DNA of 64,000 bases, taken from the NCBI RefSeq assembly GCF_049800835.1, contig NZ_JBNAFU010000001.1, positions 992,001 through 1,056,000 on the forward strand, given 5' to 3'. Source of the stretch: Dinoroseobacter sp049800835. Its GTDB lineage: Bacteria > Pseudomonadota > Alphaproteobacteria > Rhodobacterales > Rhodobacteraceae. The notes beneath the pieces were generated by a model. That model was not told the origin of the DNA. It saw only the letters and a program-made list of their open reading frames with translations, and ran no database searches. Shown here piece by piece: positions 43,129-51,996 of this stretch (the stretch's first letter is position 1; every line of letters starts with the position of its first letter). Made by a program: the position numbers and the translations under genes.

Positions 43129-43365
43129 ATGACCTGCGTTTTCGTACAGATCCGCTGCCGCCCGGGCACAGCCTATCAGGTGGCCGACGCCATCACGCTA
43201 CGCGAAATTCATTCGGAACTCTACTCGACCTCGGGCGAGTACGACCTGCTGCTGAAGCTCTACATCCCGGCGGATGCCGATGTGGGCAAGTACATCAACG
43301 AAAACCTGCTCGACATCGACGGGATCGAGCGCACGCTGACAACGCTGACCTTCAAAGCGTTTTGA
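43129..43365 (+). CDS. stand-alone Lrp/AsnC ligand-binding (RAM) domain protein
   Basis: Protein of 78 aa equal to the C-terminal RAM domain of Lrp/AsnC regulators: FVQIRCRPGTAYQVADAI, SGEYDLLLKLYI and INENLLDIDGIERTLTTL. The N-terminal DNA-binding HTH is absent, and an in-frame upstream stretch does not encode one. ATG 43129 has GGGAGGG. It lies 18 bp before the binding-protein gene of a liv-type transporter, so it may bind the same amino-acid-like ligand and form mixed oligomers with full-length Lrp proteins. That is inference. Confidence 0.88.
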   Translation: MTCVFVQIRCRPGTAYQVADAITLREIHSELYSTSGEYDLLLKLYIPADADVGKYINENLLDIDGIERTLTTLTFKAF

Positions 43366-43383
43366 ACACAGGGAGACGGGACA

Positions 43384-44535
43384 ATGATCCTCAGGAAACT
43401 CGCACTTGCCGCTGGGATCGCGGCACTGAGCACAACGACCGCGTTGGCCGCAGGGCATGACACATCTGTCAAGGTGGGCATGATCACCACTTTGTCTGGC
43501 GGTGGCGCCGGCCTTGGCATTGATGTGCGTGACGGATTTCAACTGGCGCTGAAAATGGCTGGTGCCGACAATGTCGAACTGGTGATCGAGGATGACCAGC
43601 GCAAACCGGAAATCGCCGTGCAGCTGGCCGACAAGATGATCCAGTCCGAGCAGGTCGATGTCCTGACCGGGATCATCTGGTCTAACCTCGCCATGGCTGT
43701 CGTCCCTGCCGCAACCGCGCAGGGCAAGTTCTATCTGTCGCCCAATGCGGGCCCCTCGGCGCTTGCGGGCAGGGGATGCCATCCGAACTATTTCAACGTG
43801 GCGTGGCAGAACGACAACCTGCACGAGGCCGCAGGCGCCTACGCCAACGAGGCCGGGTTTGCGAACTCCTTCATCCTCGCGCCGAACTACCCGGCGGGAC
43901 AGGATGCCCTGACCGGCTACAAGCGTTTCTACGAAGGCGAACTGGCGGGCGAGATTTACACCAAGCTCGGGCAGACCGACTATGCGGCCGAGATTGCGCA
44001 AATTCGGGCCAGCGGTGCCGACAGCGTCTTCTTCTTTCTGCCTGGCGGCATGGGAATATCGTTTCTCAAGCAATATGCAGGATCCGGTGTCGACCTGCCG
44101 GTCGTGGGGCCCGCATTCAGCTTTGATCAGGGCATCCTGCAAGCTGTCGGAGACGCTGCCCTCGGCGTCAAGAACACCAGCCAGTGGAACAAGGATTTGG
44201 ACAATGCCGCGAACGTGGCGTTTGTCGCGGCCTTTCAGGAAGAATATGGCCGCCTGCCCTCGCTTTATGCGTCGCAGGGGTTCGACACTGCAAACCTGCT
44301 TCTGAGCGCGATTGCCAAGGCGCCCGTCTCGGACGCTGATGCGTTCCGTGCAGCCCTGAAAGAGGCGGACTTCGCCTCCACCCGCGGTGAATTCAGTTTC
44401 GGGCCGAACCACCACCCGATCCAGAACATCTACGTGCGCGAGGTGATCCGGGAAGGCGATGTCTTCACCAACAAGATCATCGCGACCGGGCTTGAGGCAC
44501 GCGGCGACGCCTACGCAGAATTGTGCCAGATGTAA
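43384..44535 (+). CDS. livJ: branched-chain amino acid-type ABC substrate-binding protein
   Basis: Protein of 383 aa. The signal peptide ends near residue 22 (TTALAAGHD). The type I periplasmic fold opens VKVGMITTLSGGGAGLGIDV, with a hinge and second-domain segment ASGADSVFFFLPGGMGISF. Many family members bind aromatic acids, amides or other small acids rather than branched-chain amino acids. It heads a complete five-gene import operon, each gene overlapping or closely following the last. Confidence 0.92.
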   Translation: MILRKLALAAGIAALSTTTALAAGHDTSVKVGMITTLSGGGAGLGIDVRDGFQLALKMAGADNVELVIEDDQRKPEIAVQLADKMIQSEQVDVLTGIIWSNLAMAVVPAATAQGKFYLSPNAGPSALAGRGCHPNYFNVAWQNDNLHEAAGAYANEAGFANSFILAPNYPAGQDALTGYKRFYEGELAGEIYTKLGQTDYAAEIAQIRASGADSVFFFLPGGMGISFLKQYAGSGVDLPVVGPAFSFDQGILQAVGDAALGVKNTSQWNKDLDNAANVAFVAAFQEEYGRLPSLYASQGFDTANLLLSAIAKAPVSDADAFRAALKEADFASTRGEFSFGPNHHPIQNIYVREVIREGDVFTNKIIATGLEARGDAYAELCQM

Positions 44536-44579
44536 CCTGACCCGGACGGCCCGCCGGCCCGCCCACCGGACCTTTTCCC

Positions 44580-45497
44580 ATGTCGCTGCTGCTTGTTATC
44601 GAGCAGGTCCTCAACGGCCTGCAATTCGGGGTCATGCTGTTTCTGATGGCCGCTGGCCTGACGCTGATTTTCGGCGTGATGGGCCTGATCAATCTTGCGC
44701 ACGGGTCGCTCTACATGATCGGCGCATTCGCAGCAGCGGCTGTCGCGGGCGCAACGGGATCCTTCCTGCTGGGGCTCGTGGCAGCGCTCACGGCTGCGGC
44801 GGCGATGGGGGCGCTTGTGGAACTGACGGTGATACGGCGGCTTTACAAACGCGATCATCTTGATCAGGTGCTCGCGACCTTTGCCCTGATCCTGATTTTC
44901 TCCGAAGGCACGCGCTGGCTTTTCGGATCTTTCCCGCTGTACCTCGATGTGCCCTCCTGGCTGGCCGGGCCGGTCACCCTGCCGGGCGGGATCGACTACC
45001 CGGCCTACCGGTTGGCGATTATCGTCGTGGGGTTTGCGGTGGCGGCGGGGCTTTTCTGGCTGATCGGGCGGACACGGATCGGAATCCAGATCCGCGCGGG
45101 TGACGCGGACCGCGAAATGATTGCCGCCCTCGGGATCAATATCGACAGGCTCTACACGCTGGTCTTTGCGCTCGGTGCGGCACTCGCAGGTCTTGCGGGT
45201 GCGCTGGTCGGCGCGATTCAGTCGGTGCAAGTGGGCATGGGCGAGCCGGTTCTGATCCTTGCTTTCGTGGTGATCGTCATTGGCGGGATCGGCTCGATCA
45301 AGGGCGCCTTCGTCGGCGCGATCCTGCTCGGCCTCACCGACACGCTCGGGCGATCTTTCCTGCCAGTGCTGTTCGGAACGGTCATGGACCCGTCGAGTGC
45401 CACGGCGGTCGGGTCTGCACTGGCCTCCATGCTGATCTACATCCTGATGGCGGGCGTTCTGGTGTTCCGGCCGACTGGCCTGTTCGGGCGGGCTTGA
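44580..45497 (+). CDS. livH: branched-chain amino acid-type ABC permease LivH
   Basis: Protein of 305 aa with eight or nine membrane helices. LivH hallmarks include LQFGVMLFLMAAGLTLIFGVMG near the start, INLAHGSLYMIGAF and the C-terminal GGIGSIKGAFVGAILLGL. It starts 44 bp after the binding-protein gene and overlaps livM by 4 bp. Confidence 0.93.
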   Translation: MSLLLVIEQVLNGLQFGVMLFLMAAGLTLIFGVMGLINLAHGSLYMIGAFAAAAVAGATGSFLLGLVAALTAAAAMGALVELTVIRRLYKRDHLDQVLATFALILIFSEGTRWLFGSFPLYLDVPSWLAGPVTLPGGIDYPAYRLAIIVVGFAVAAGLFWLIGRTRIGIQIRAGDADREMIAALGINIDRLYTLVFALGAALAGLAGALVGAIQSVQVGMGEPVLILAFVVIVIGGIGSIKGAFVGAILLGLTDTLGRSFLPVLFGTVMDPSSATAVGSALASMLIYILMAGVLVFRPTGLFGRA

Positions 45498-46477
45498 TGA
45501 TGCAGCGCGAAAGCACCGTAAACGCCGCGATTGCCCTGGGGCTGCTGCTTGTCCCGCTTTGGGCGCTTTGGGCCGGAGAGCCATTTACGATAACGCTGGC
45601 GACGAAGGTTGCCATTCTGGCGCTCGCCGGGGTCGGCCTTAACCTTGCGCTGGGATTGGGCGGTCTGGTCAGCCTGGGGCACGCGGTGTTTTTCGGCATC
45701 GGAGGGTATGCGATGGGCATTCTGGCCCACCACGCGCAGACCTTCGATCCGATCATCGAGGCCCCCTTTCTGGTTGAAGGCACCAAGTCCATGCCGGTGA
45801 TCTGGCTGGTGGCAACGGCCACGTCCGCGCTTGCCGCGCTGGCGATCGGCGCGCTCAGCCTGCGGACCTCCGGCGTGTACTTCATCATGATCACCCTCGC
45901 CTTCGGGCAGATGTTCTACTACTTCGCGATCTCGTGGCCGGCCTACGGCGGCGAGGATGGCCTGTCGATCTACGTGCGCAACGGTTTTCCGGGGCTCAAC
46001 ACCCTGAACCCGATAGAGTTCTTCGCGATAGTCTACGTGCTGCTTCTGGCGGCTCTTTTCCTGTCGGCCCGCATCGCAACCTCGCCTTTCGGCCTCGCGC
46101 TGGATGCCGCGCGCCAATCGCCGCAACGGGTGGAGACGGTCGGCCTGCGCCCCTTCCGCCTCCGTCTGATGGTTTTTGTCATTTCCGGAACGATCACGGG
46201 ACTGGCAGGGGCCCTGTTTGCGGACCTGAACCGTTTCGTGAGCCCAACCATGTTCAGTTGGCAGATGTCGGGTGAGATCATGATCTTCGTCATCCTCGGC
46301 GGTGTGGCGCGGCTGTTCGGTCCGGTTGCAGGTGCGGCCTTGTTCATTCTTTTGGAACACTGGTTGGGCGGTGTGTCGGAATACTGGCTGATCTGGGTCG
46401 GCGCGCTTCTGCTGGCAGTCGTTCTTTTCGCGCCGGGCGGACTGATCGGTGTTCTGACACGCCGGGGCAAACCATGA
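45494..46477 (+). CDS. livM: branched-chain amino acid-type ABC permease LivM
   Basis: Protein of 327 aa. It has about ten membrane helices, GLNLALGLGGLVSLGHAVFFGIGGYA (cited as GLVSLGHAVFFGIGGYA), ALSLRTSGVYFIMITLAFGQ and the coupling region near DAARQSPQRVETVGL. It overlaps livH and livG by 4 bp each, indicating tight translational coupling. Confidence 0.93.
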   Translation: MMMQRESTVNAAIALGLLLVPLWALWAGEPFTITLATKVAILALAGVGLNLALGLGGLVSLGHAVFFGIGGYAMGILAHHAQTFDPIIEAPFLVEGTKSMPVIWLVATATSALAALAIGALSLRTSGVYFIMITLAFGQMFYYFAISWPAYGGEDGLSIYVRNGFPGLNTLNPIEFFAIVYVLLLAALFLSARIATSPFGLALDAARQSPQRVETVGLRPFRLRLMVFVISGTITGLAGALFADLNRFVSPTMFSWQMSGEIMIFVILGGVARLFGPVAGAALFILLEHWLGGVSEYWLIWVGALLLAVVLFAPGGLIGVLTRRGKP

Positions 46478-47229
46478 GCTTGCCGCTCCTCCAGGTCGAC
46501 AGCGTGACCAAACGTTTTGGGGCGCTTACGGCGTCGGACGCGGTCACTCTTGACCTGCGCGCAGGCGAGATACACGCGCTGATCGGGCCGAACGGCGCGG
46601 GTAAATCCACGCTAATTGCCCAGATCGCCGGAGGGTTGGCGCCCGATGCCGGTCGGGTCTTGCTCAACGGGACAGATGTGACAGCACTCGACACCGCGGG
46701 GCGCGCGGCAAAGGGGCTTGCGCGGACATTCCAGATTTCCGCCCTCGCGATGGAGCACACGGTGCTTCAAAACGCGGTTCTTGGGGCACTCGGCGCGAAA
46801 GGCGGGCGGCTCGGTCTGTTTCGGTCCGTGCTGGGGGACCAAACCCTCCGCAAGACCGCAGAGGCCGCGCTTGAGCGGGTTGGGTTGAGCGACGCGGCCG
46901 GGACCGTCACTGCCGCGCTCAGCCATGGACAACGACGCCAGCTGGAGGTTGCTGTCGCCCTGACCCTGCGTCCGAAGGTTTTCCTGATGGACGAGCCGAT
47001 GGCTGGCCTGGGGATGGAAGGGTCTGCCGCGATGACCACCCTTCTGGATGGCTTGCGCGCGGAAGCGCCGATCCTGCTGGTGGAACATGATATGGACGCC
47101 GTGTTCCGCCTCGCCGACAGGATCAGCGTGCTCGTCGCGGGCCGCGTCATTGCAACCGGACGGCCCGACGACATTCGCCAGAACGCCGAGGTGCGCGCGG
47201 CCTACCTTGGCGATGAGGCACTGCCATGA
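46474..47229 (+). CDS. livG: branched-chain amino acid-type ABC ATPase LivG
   Basis: Protein of 251 aa. Walker A is GPNGAGKSTLIAQ, signature LSHGQRRQLEVAVAL (a Gly-to-His variant of LSGGQ common in LivG), Walker B VFLMDEPMAGLG and switch VEHDMDAVF. It is one of two ATPases powering the importer. Confidence 0.93.
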   Translation: MSLPLLQVDSVTKRFGALTASDAVTLDLRAGEIHALIGPNGAGKSTLIAQIAGGLAPDAGRVLLNGTDVTALDTAGRAAKGLARTFQISALAMEHTVLQNAVLGALGAKGGRLGLFRSVLGDQTLRKTAEAALERVGLSDAAGTVTAALSHGQRRQLEVAVALTLRPKVFLMDEPMAGLGMEGSAAMTTLLDGLRAEAPILLVEHDMDAVFRLADRISVLVAGRVIATGRPDDIRQNAEVRAAYLGDEALP

Positions 47230-47918
47230 CCGCTCTGATCTCGCTTTCCGATGTGCACGCAGGGTACGGGACCAGCACCGTGCTGGAGGGTGTCTCGTTC
47301 GCACTGGCCGAGGGCGAAACACTGGCCCTGATGGGGCGGAACGGCATGGGAAAGACGACAACCGTGCGGGTGCTGTGCGGCCTGTTGCCTGCCTCCGGAG
47401 GGGTGGTGCAGGTTGGCGGCACGCCGATCGCCGGAATGGCCGCGCACGCAGTCGCGCGCCTCGGTTTGGGACTGGTGCCCGAAGGGCGACGCTGTTTTGC
47501 CAATCTGACCGTCGCGGAAAACCTGACAGCCGCAGCGCGCCCTGGCCCATGGGATATGGCGCGCGTTGCGGGCTTGTTTCCCAGACTATCCGAACGCCGG
47601 GACCAGTTGGCGGCATCCTTGTCGGGGGGCGAACAACAGATGCTGGCCATTGGCCGCGCGCTCATGACCAATCCGCGCGCACTGATCCTCGACGAGGCGA
47701 CAGAGGGGCTGGCCCCCGTTGTGCGCGGTGAAATATGGGCTGCGATTGCGGCGGTCAAAGCCGAAACCGGCCTTGCGATCATCGTGATCGACAAGTCTCT
47801 GACGGAGCTGCGCCGCATCGCGGATCGGGCGGTCATCCTTGACCGGGGGCGGAGTGTCTGGACCGGCAGCCTCCATCATCTTGAACCTCAGGAAGCTGCC
47901 CGACTACTGGGCGTCTGA
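47226..47918 (+). CDS. livF: branched-chain amino acid-type ABC ATPase LivF
   Basis: Protein of 230 aa. Walker A is GRNGMGKTTTVR, signature LSGGEQQMLAIGRAL, Walker B ALILDEATEGLAP and switch-region IVIDKSLTEL, where the usual His is replaced (IDK instead of VEH). It starts by overlapping livG and ends one base before the convergent TRAP gene stop, with no terminator in between. Confidence 0.92.
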   Translation: MTALISLSDVHAGYGTSTVLEGVSFALAEGETLALMGRNGMGKTTTVRVLCGLLPASGGVVQVGGTPIAGMAAHAVARLGLGLVPEGRRCFANLTVAENLTAAARPGPWDMARVAGLFPRLSERRDQLAASLSGGEQQMLAIGRALMTNPRALILDEATEGLAPVVRGEIWAAIAAVKAETGLAIIVIDKSLTELRRIADRAVILDRGRSVWTGSLHHLEPQEAARLLGV

Positions 47919-47919
47919 C

Positions 47920-49239
47920 CTACCAGCCAATCGCATCCGGCAACCAGGTGGCGATGCCCGGAAAATTGAACAGCAGCACAAGCGCCAGCGCTTGAATGGC
48001 GATGAAGGGCAGCACCCCTCGATAGATATCACTCGTCGACACCTCGGGCGGTGCGGCCCCTTTTAGGAAGAACAGCGCCCAGCCAAAGGGTGGCGTCAGG
48101 AACGAAGTTTGCAGGTTCAGCGCGATCAGCGCCGCCAGCCACACCATATCGACACCTGACGCTACGAAGAACGGGAGCAGCAAGGGCAGCGCAATATAGC
48201 TGATCTCGATCCATTCGAGGAAGAACCCCAGAATGAACAGGAGGACCATCAGGAAGATCAGAGCGCCAAGCTCCCCGCCCGGCATCAATGCCAGCGTATC
48301 CTGCACGATGTCCTCACCCTGCAGGCCCCGGAACGCGATGGAAAAGACCTGCGCGGCGATCAGGATAAAGAAGATCATCGCCGAGATGCGCAGGGCCGAT
48401 TGCGCCGCGTCCCAGATCATCTGGAGGTTCAGGCGCCGGTAAAGGGCTGCGATCATGATGGACAAGGCCGCACCGACGCCGGCGGCCTCGGTTGGGGCGG
48501 CCAGACCACCGATGATCGTGCCGAGAACACCTCCGACCAGCAACAAGGGCGGCGCGAGCGCCATCACGGCCTTTTTCGCCAGATCCCATCCCTGAATGTC
48601 GGCGCGCTCCGCCGGAGGGATTGGTGGCATCATCTCGGGCTTCAGCTGGCCCAGAACCAGAAGGAAAGTGATATAGAGCCCTGCAAGCATCAAGCCGGGG
48701 ACCATGGAAGCCGCAAAGAGCGTACCGACGCTTTCGCCCATGATGTCGGCCAGCAGGATCAGAACAAGCGACGGCGGAATGATCTGCCCCAGCGTCCCCG
48801 ACGCGCAAATTGCACCCGCGGCCAGACCCTTGTCATAGCCCCGTCGAAGCAAAACCGGCATGGTCAGCATGGTCAGCGTCACAACCGTCGCCCCGACGAT
48901 CCCGGTGGACGCGCCCATCAAGACACCCACGATGATGAGCGCGATGCCCATCCCGCCGTTGAGGCGCCCCGACAAGCGCCCGATGATTTCCAGCATGTCC
49001 TCGGCGACGCGGGATTTTTCCAGCATGACGCCCATGTAGACAAACAGCGGAATGGCGAGAAACTCGTATTTCGTGACCACCCCGTAGATGCGCGCAGGGG
49101 CGAGGTTGAACAGGAAGTCACCAAAGCCGATCCACCCGAAGATGAACCCGGCGGTGGCGATGCCGATACCCACCGGCATTCCGATCAGCAGAAACGCCAT
49201 GAAGCCGAGCAGCATGTAAATGGCCAGCATGTCATCCAT
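47920..49239 (-). CDS. dctM: TRAP transporter large permease DctM
   Basis: Protein of 439 aa with about 12 membrane helices. DctM signatures include GFMAFLLIGMPVGIGIATAG at the start, GASTGIVGATVVTLTMLTMP, GAICASGTLGQIIPPSLVLI (the GxxPPS motif) and LNLQTSFLTPPFGWALFFLK near the end. It is an ion-coupled secondary transporter subunit. It overlaps the DctQ gene by 8 bp. Together with DctP it forms one operon whose substrate is not determined. Confidence 0.93.
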   Translation of the reverse strand: MDDMLAIYMLLGFMAFLLIGMPVGIGIATAGFIFGWIGFGDFLFNLAPARIYGVVTKYEFLAIPLFVYMGVMLEKSRVAEDMLEIIGRLSGRLNGGMGIALIIVGVLMGASTGIVGATVVTLTMLTMPVLLRRGYDKGLAAGAICASGTLGQIIPPSLVLILLADIMGESVGTLFAASMVPGLMLAGLYITFLLVLGQLKPEMMPPIPPAERADIQGWDLAKKAVMALAPPLLLVGGVLGTIIGGLAAPTEAAGVGAALSIMIAALYRRLNLQMIWDAAQSALRISAMIFFILIAAQVFSIAFRGLQGEDIVQDTLALMPGGELGALIFLMVLLFILGFFLEWIEISYIALPLLLPFFVASGVDMVWLAALIALNLQTSFLTPPFGWALFFLKGAAPPEVSTSDIYRGVLPFIAIQALALVLLFNFPGIATWLPDAIGW

Positions 49240-49744
49240 GGCGCAACTCCTTCAGCGCGGCCGCATGGCGGATCGCATTGGCCGCGCATTGCAGGGCAAA
49301 CAGCGCAAAGGCCACCGGGATCATGCCCTTGACGAGATATCGCGCGGGCAATCCCCCCGGGTCAGGGGAGCCTTCGCGAATGGACCAGGCATTGTCTACA
49401 AAACCCCACGAATACTTGATGAAAAGGCAGGCAATCACCACGCCGCAGATCATCGAGAACAGATCGAGAGAGGACTGCCATTTCGGGCTGAGGCGATCGT
49501 AGACCATGTCCACGCGCACATGACCGTTTTCCAGCATCAGCACCGTGATACCCAAAAGAGCGATAGGGGCCATCAGGTGCCATTCCAGTTCCTGCGCCCA
49601 GATCGGGCTGGCGCCCACGACATACCGCCCGAACACGTTGAAAAACACCAGAGCGACCAGAGCCAGCAACAACGCCGCAGCAAGGCGCGACGCGCCTCGG
49701 GTGAGCCAGTCGATCCGGTCGGCCAGCCTGAGAGCAATTTCCAT
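49232..49744 (-). CDS. dctQ: TRAP transporter small permease DctQ
   Basis: Protein of 170 aa with four membrane helices (about 17-38, 52-70, 92-112, 135-155) and the DctQ pattern VFGRYVVGASPIWAQELEWH in the second helix region. I chose ATG 49744. A GTG six codons upstream is possible. It bridges DctP and DctM. Confidence 0.88.
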   Translation of the reverse strand: MEIALRLADRIDWLTRGASRLAAALLLALVALVFFNVFGRYVVGASPIWAQELEWHLMAPIALLGITVLMLENGHVRVDMVYDRLSPKWQSSLDLFSMICGVVIACLFIKYSWGFVDNAWSIREGSPDPGGLPARYLVKGMIPVAFALFALQCAANAIRHAAALKELRHG

Positions 49745-49826
49745 GGAAGTCCCCGTCCCCACAAAACGACGGGCACCGCGAAATGCGATGCCCGCCTGAT
49801 CTTGTCTTCAACCGTTCAGCGGGCGC

Positions 49827-50909
49827 TTATGCGTCGCGCAGCTTGTCGTGCCACACCGCCTCCGAAGCCGCCGCCCAGATGTCATGCTCTTCCTTGAAGG
49901 TGAAATAGCTGTCCATCACCTTCTTGAACATCTCGTCATCATCGGCGAGGCCCGCATAGACCGGACCCATCGCCTCTTTGAGGGCTGCGATCACGTCGTC
50001 GGGCAGAACGCGCAACTGTGTCCCGTTGGCCTCGAACTCCTTGAGCGCCGCGGCGTTATTCGCCTCTGCCCAGGAATGGGAGATTACGTTACATGCGGCC
50101 GCGGCGTTCTCGACAATCGCTTGCAACTCTGGCGACAGCCCGTCCCACGCGGCTTTGTTGATCGACAATTCGGTGACGGTTGTCGGCTCATGCCAGCCAG
50201 TGGTGTAGTAGTACTGGGCTGCGGTGTTGAGGCCGAGGATCTTGTCCTGCGCCGGACCGACCCATTCGGCAGCATCGATGACGCCACGCTCAAGCGCCGG
50301 GAAAATCTCACCGCCTGGTAGAAGTTTCACATCCACGCCAACGGCCGAATAGGCGCGCGCGGCAAGACCGGGAATACGCATGCGCAGGCCCTGCAGGTCC
50401 TCAAGCGAGTTGATCTCCTTGTTGAACCAGCCGGTCATCTGGACGCCGGTTGCGCCGATGGGCATCGCGACAAGGCCGAGCGGTTCGTAGACCTCGTTCC
50501 ACAGGTCGATCCCGCCGCCATTGTAGAACCAAGCGTTCTGGCCCTGGGTGGACATCCCGAATGGGACCGCGCCGAAGAACTGTGCTGCGGGCACCTTGCC
50601 CGCGCCGAAATAGCTGACCCAGCCATTCATCTGCACGATGCCTTGACGCACCGCGTCGAAGCCTTCGAACGCGGGGACGAGCTCTCCGCCGTGGTACACG
50701 GTGATATCCAGTGCGCCGTTCGACATGGCGCGGACCCGGTCCGTGAAATCCGTCAACGAGCCGGGGCCGGAGGAGTAGAAGGGCTGGCCTGGCGGAAAGG
50801 CCGTGGTCATACGCCATTCAACCGCCTGTGCGCGTGCAACGCTCGGTGCTGCCAGGGCTGCGGCGCCTACACCAACACCAGCTGTGCCAAGAAACTTACG
50901 ACGATCCAT
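49827..50909 (-). CDS. dctP: TRAP transporter substrate-binding protein DctP/TakP-like, Tat-exported
   Basis: Protein of 360 aa. A Tat signal (MDRRKFLGTAGVGVGAAALA) is followed by the DctP fold starting VEWRMTTAFPPGQPFYSSGP. LRMRIPGLAARAYSAVGVD and the arginine/tryptophan region fit the TakP-like group that binds 2-oxo acids or similar carboxylates. I chose ATG 50909. The frame continues upstream to 51278, but that part is antisense to the deacetylase gene. It is first gene of the TRAP operon. Confidence 0.92.
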   Translation of the reverse strand: MDRRKFLGTAGVGVGAAALAAPSVARAQAVEWRMTTAFPPGQPFYSSGPGSLTDFTDRVRAMSNGALDITVYHGGELVPAFEGFDAVRQGIVQMNGWVSYFGAGKVPAAQFFGAVPFGMSTQGQNAWFYNGGGIDLWNEVYEPLGLVAMPIGATGVQMTGWFNKEINSLEDLQGLRMRIPGLAARAYSAVGVDVKLLPGGEIFPALERGVIDAAEWVGPAQDKILGLNTAAQYYYTTGWHEPTTVTELSINKAAWDGLSPELQAIVENAAAACNVISHSWAEANNAAALKEFEANGTQLRVLPDDVIAALKEAMGPVYAGLADDDEMFKKVMDSYFTFKEEHDIWAAASEAVWHDKLRDA

Positions 50910-51009
50910 TGTGGTTTTCCCCTGTGCTTGTCGCTTATTGCTTTTTACATCCGGGCACCTAGGCGCGCGTCGCGCACGAACTACCTGAGCGGCAACAAAT
51001 AAGACGGAA

Positions 51010-51030
51010 AAATGGAAGGGTTTTCCATTT
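51010..51030. promoter_or_regulatory. 21-bp perfect palindrome, candidate operator
   Basis: AAATGGAA (51010-51017) and TTCCATTT (51023-51030) are perfect arms around five bases. The site lies midway in the divergent region between the TRAP operon and the deacetylase gene. TGGAA/TTCCA arms with this spacing resemble IclR-type operators. No regulator gene is adjacent. Confidence 0.45.
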
Positions 51031-51089
51031 GCTGAAAAAACACGCAGTAATATCGATAAAGGGTCGCCTGATATGCAGGTTTTAACTTC

Positions 51090-51995
51090 ATGCAGCACGC
51101 ACCGATGAGGGAGAGCGTGCTTCCAAAACACGGGCGTTATGTCTATTCCCCGTTGCCGGATCGTCCCGACTTCAGCTGGCCCGAAGGACGCCGGCTCGCA
51201 GTGTATCTGGGCATGAACCTGGAGTGCTTCTCCTTTGGCGAAGGGCTTGGCGCGGCGTTGGCGCCACCGATCCCGCAACCCGATGTGCTCAACTACAGCT
51301 GGCGCGACTATGGCAACAGGGTGGGCGCATGGCGGATGCTGGAATTATTCGATGCTCTGCACCTGCCCTGCACGGCCCTTGTGAACTCCTATCTCTACGA
51401 GGAAGCCCCGGGCCTTGCAGAGGCCTTCGCTGCGCGCGGCGATGAAATTGCCGGTCACGGACGCACCAACGCGGAACGGCAGGGCGACCTGCCGGAGGCG
51501 GACGAAGCGGTTCTGATCGCCGAAGCCACGAGCGAACTGCGCCGCCGCACCGGGGTAGACCCCAAGGGATGGCTCGGTCCCTGGATCAGCCAAAGCCGCG
51601 TGACGCCGGACCTGCTGGAAGAGGCCGGGTACGAGTACCTGCTGGATTGGTGTCAGGACGATCAGCCGGTCTGGATGGCCACGCGCAGCGGGCGCCAAAT
51701 CCTGTCAGTGCCCTATCCGCAGGAACTCAACGACATTCCGCAGATCGTGGCGCGCAAACGCGAGGGGTCGGAATTTGCGGACATGATCATCGACGCGTTC
51801 GACGTGATGCTGGCGGAGTCCGCGCGCCGCCCCTTGGTGATGGGCATCGCCCTGCATGGGTACCTGATGGGACATCCGCACCGGCTCAAGCATCTGGAGC
51901 GCGCCTTGCGCCACATGCAAGACCGCGCCGGCGAGACGGTTTGGTTCACAGCTGCCGGTGCGATCAACGACCATTACCGGCAGTTGGGGCTGTAG
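51090..51995 (+). CDS. polysaccharide deacetylase/PuuE-like hydrolase
   Basis: Protein of 301 aa in the carbohydrate-esterase-4/PuuE (allantoinase-like) family. It opens RPDFSWPEGRRLAVYLGMNL and shows EIAGHGRTNAE (motif with the metal-side His), GWLGPWISQSRVTPDLLEEAGYEYLLD (cited as GWLGPWISQSR) and the C-terminal MGIALHGYLMGHPHRL. Catalysis would be metal-dependent hydrolysis of an amide. It is divergent from the TRAP operon and convergent with the guanidine operon, so a role in nitrogen-compound breakdown is plausible but not shown. Confidence 0.85.
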   Translation: MQHAPMRESVLPKHGRYVYSPLPDRPDFSWPEGRRLAVYLGMNLECFSFGEGLGAALAPPIPQPDVLNYSWRDYGNRVGAWRMLELFDALHLPCTALVNSYLYEEAPGLAEAFAARGDEIAGHGRTNAERQGDLPEADEAVLIAEATSELRRRTGVDPKGWLGPWISQSRVTPDLLEEAGYEYLLDWCQDDQPVWMATRSGRQILSVPYPQELNDIPQIVARKREGSEFADMIIDAFDVMLAESARRPLVMGIALHGYLMGHPHRLKHLERALRHMQDRAGETVWFTAAGAINDHYRQLGL

Positions 51996-51996
51996 G

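Noticed and set aside
50910..51278. N-terminal extension of the TRAP binding protein to 51278
   Set aside because: It starts at TTG, lies antisense to the deacetylase gene and would bury the Tat signal in the interior.
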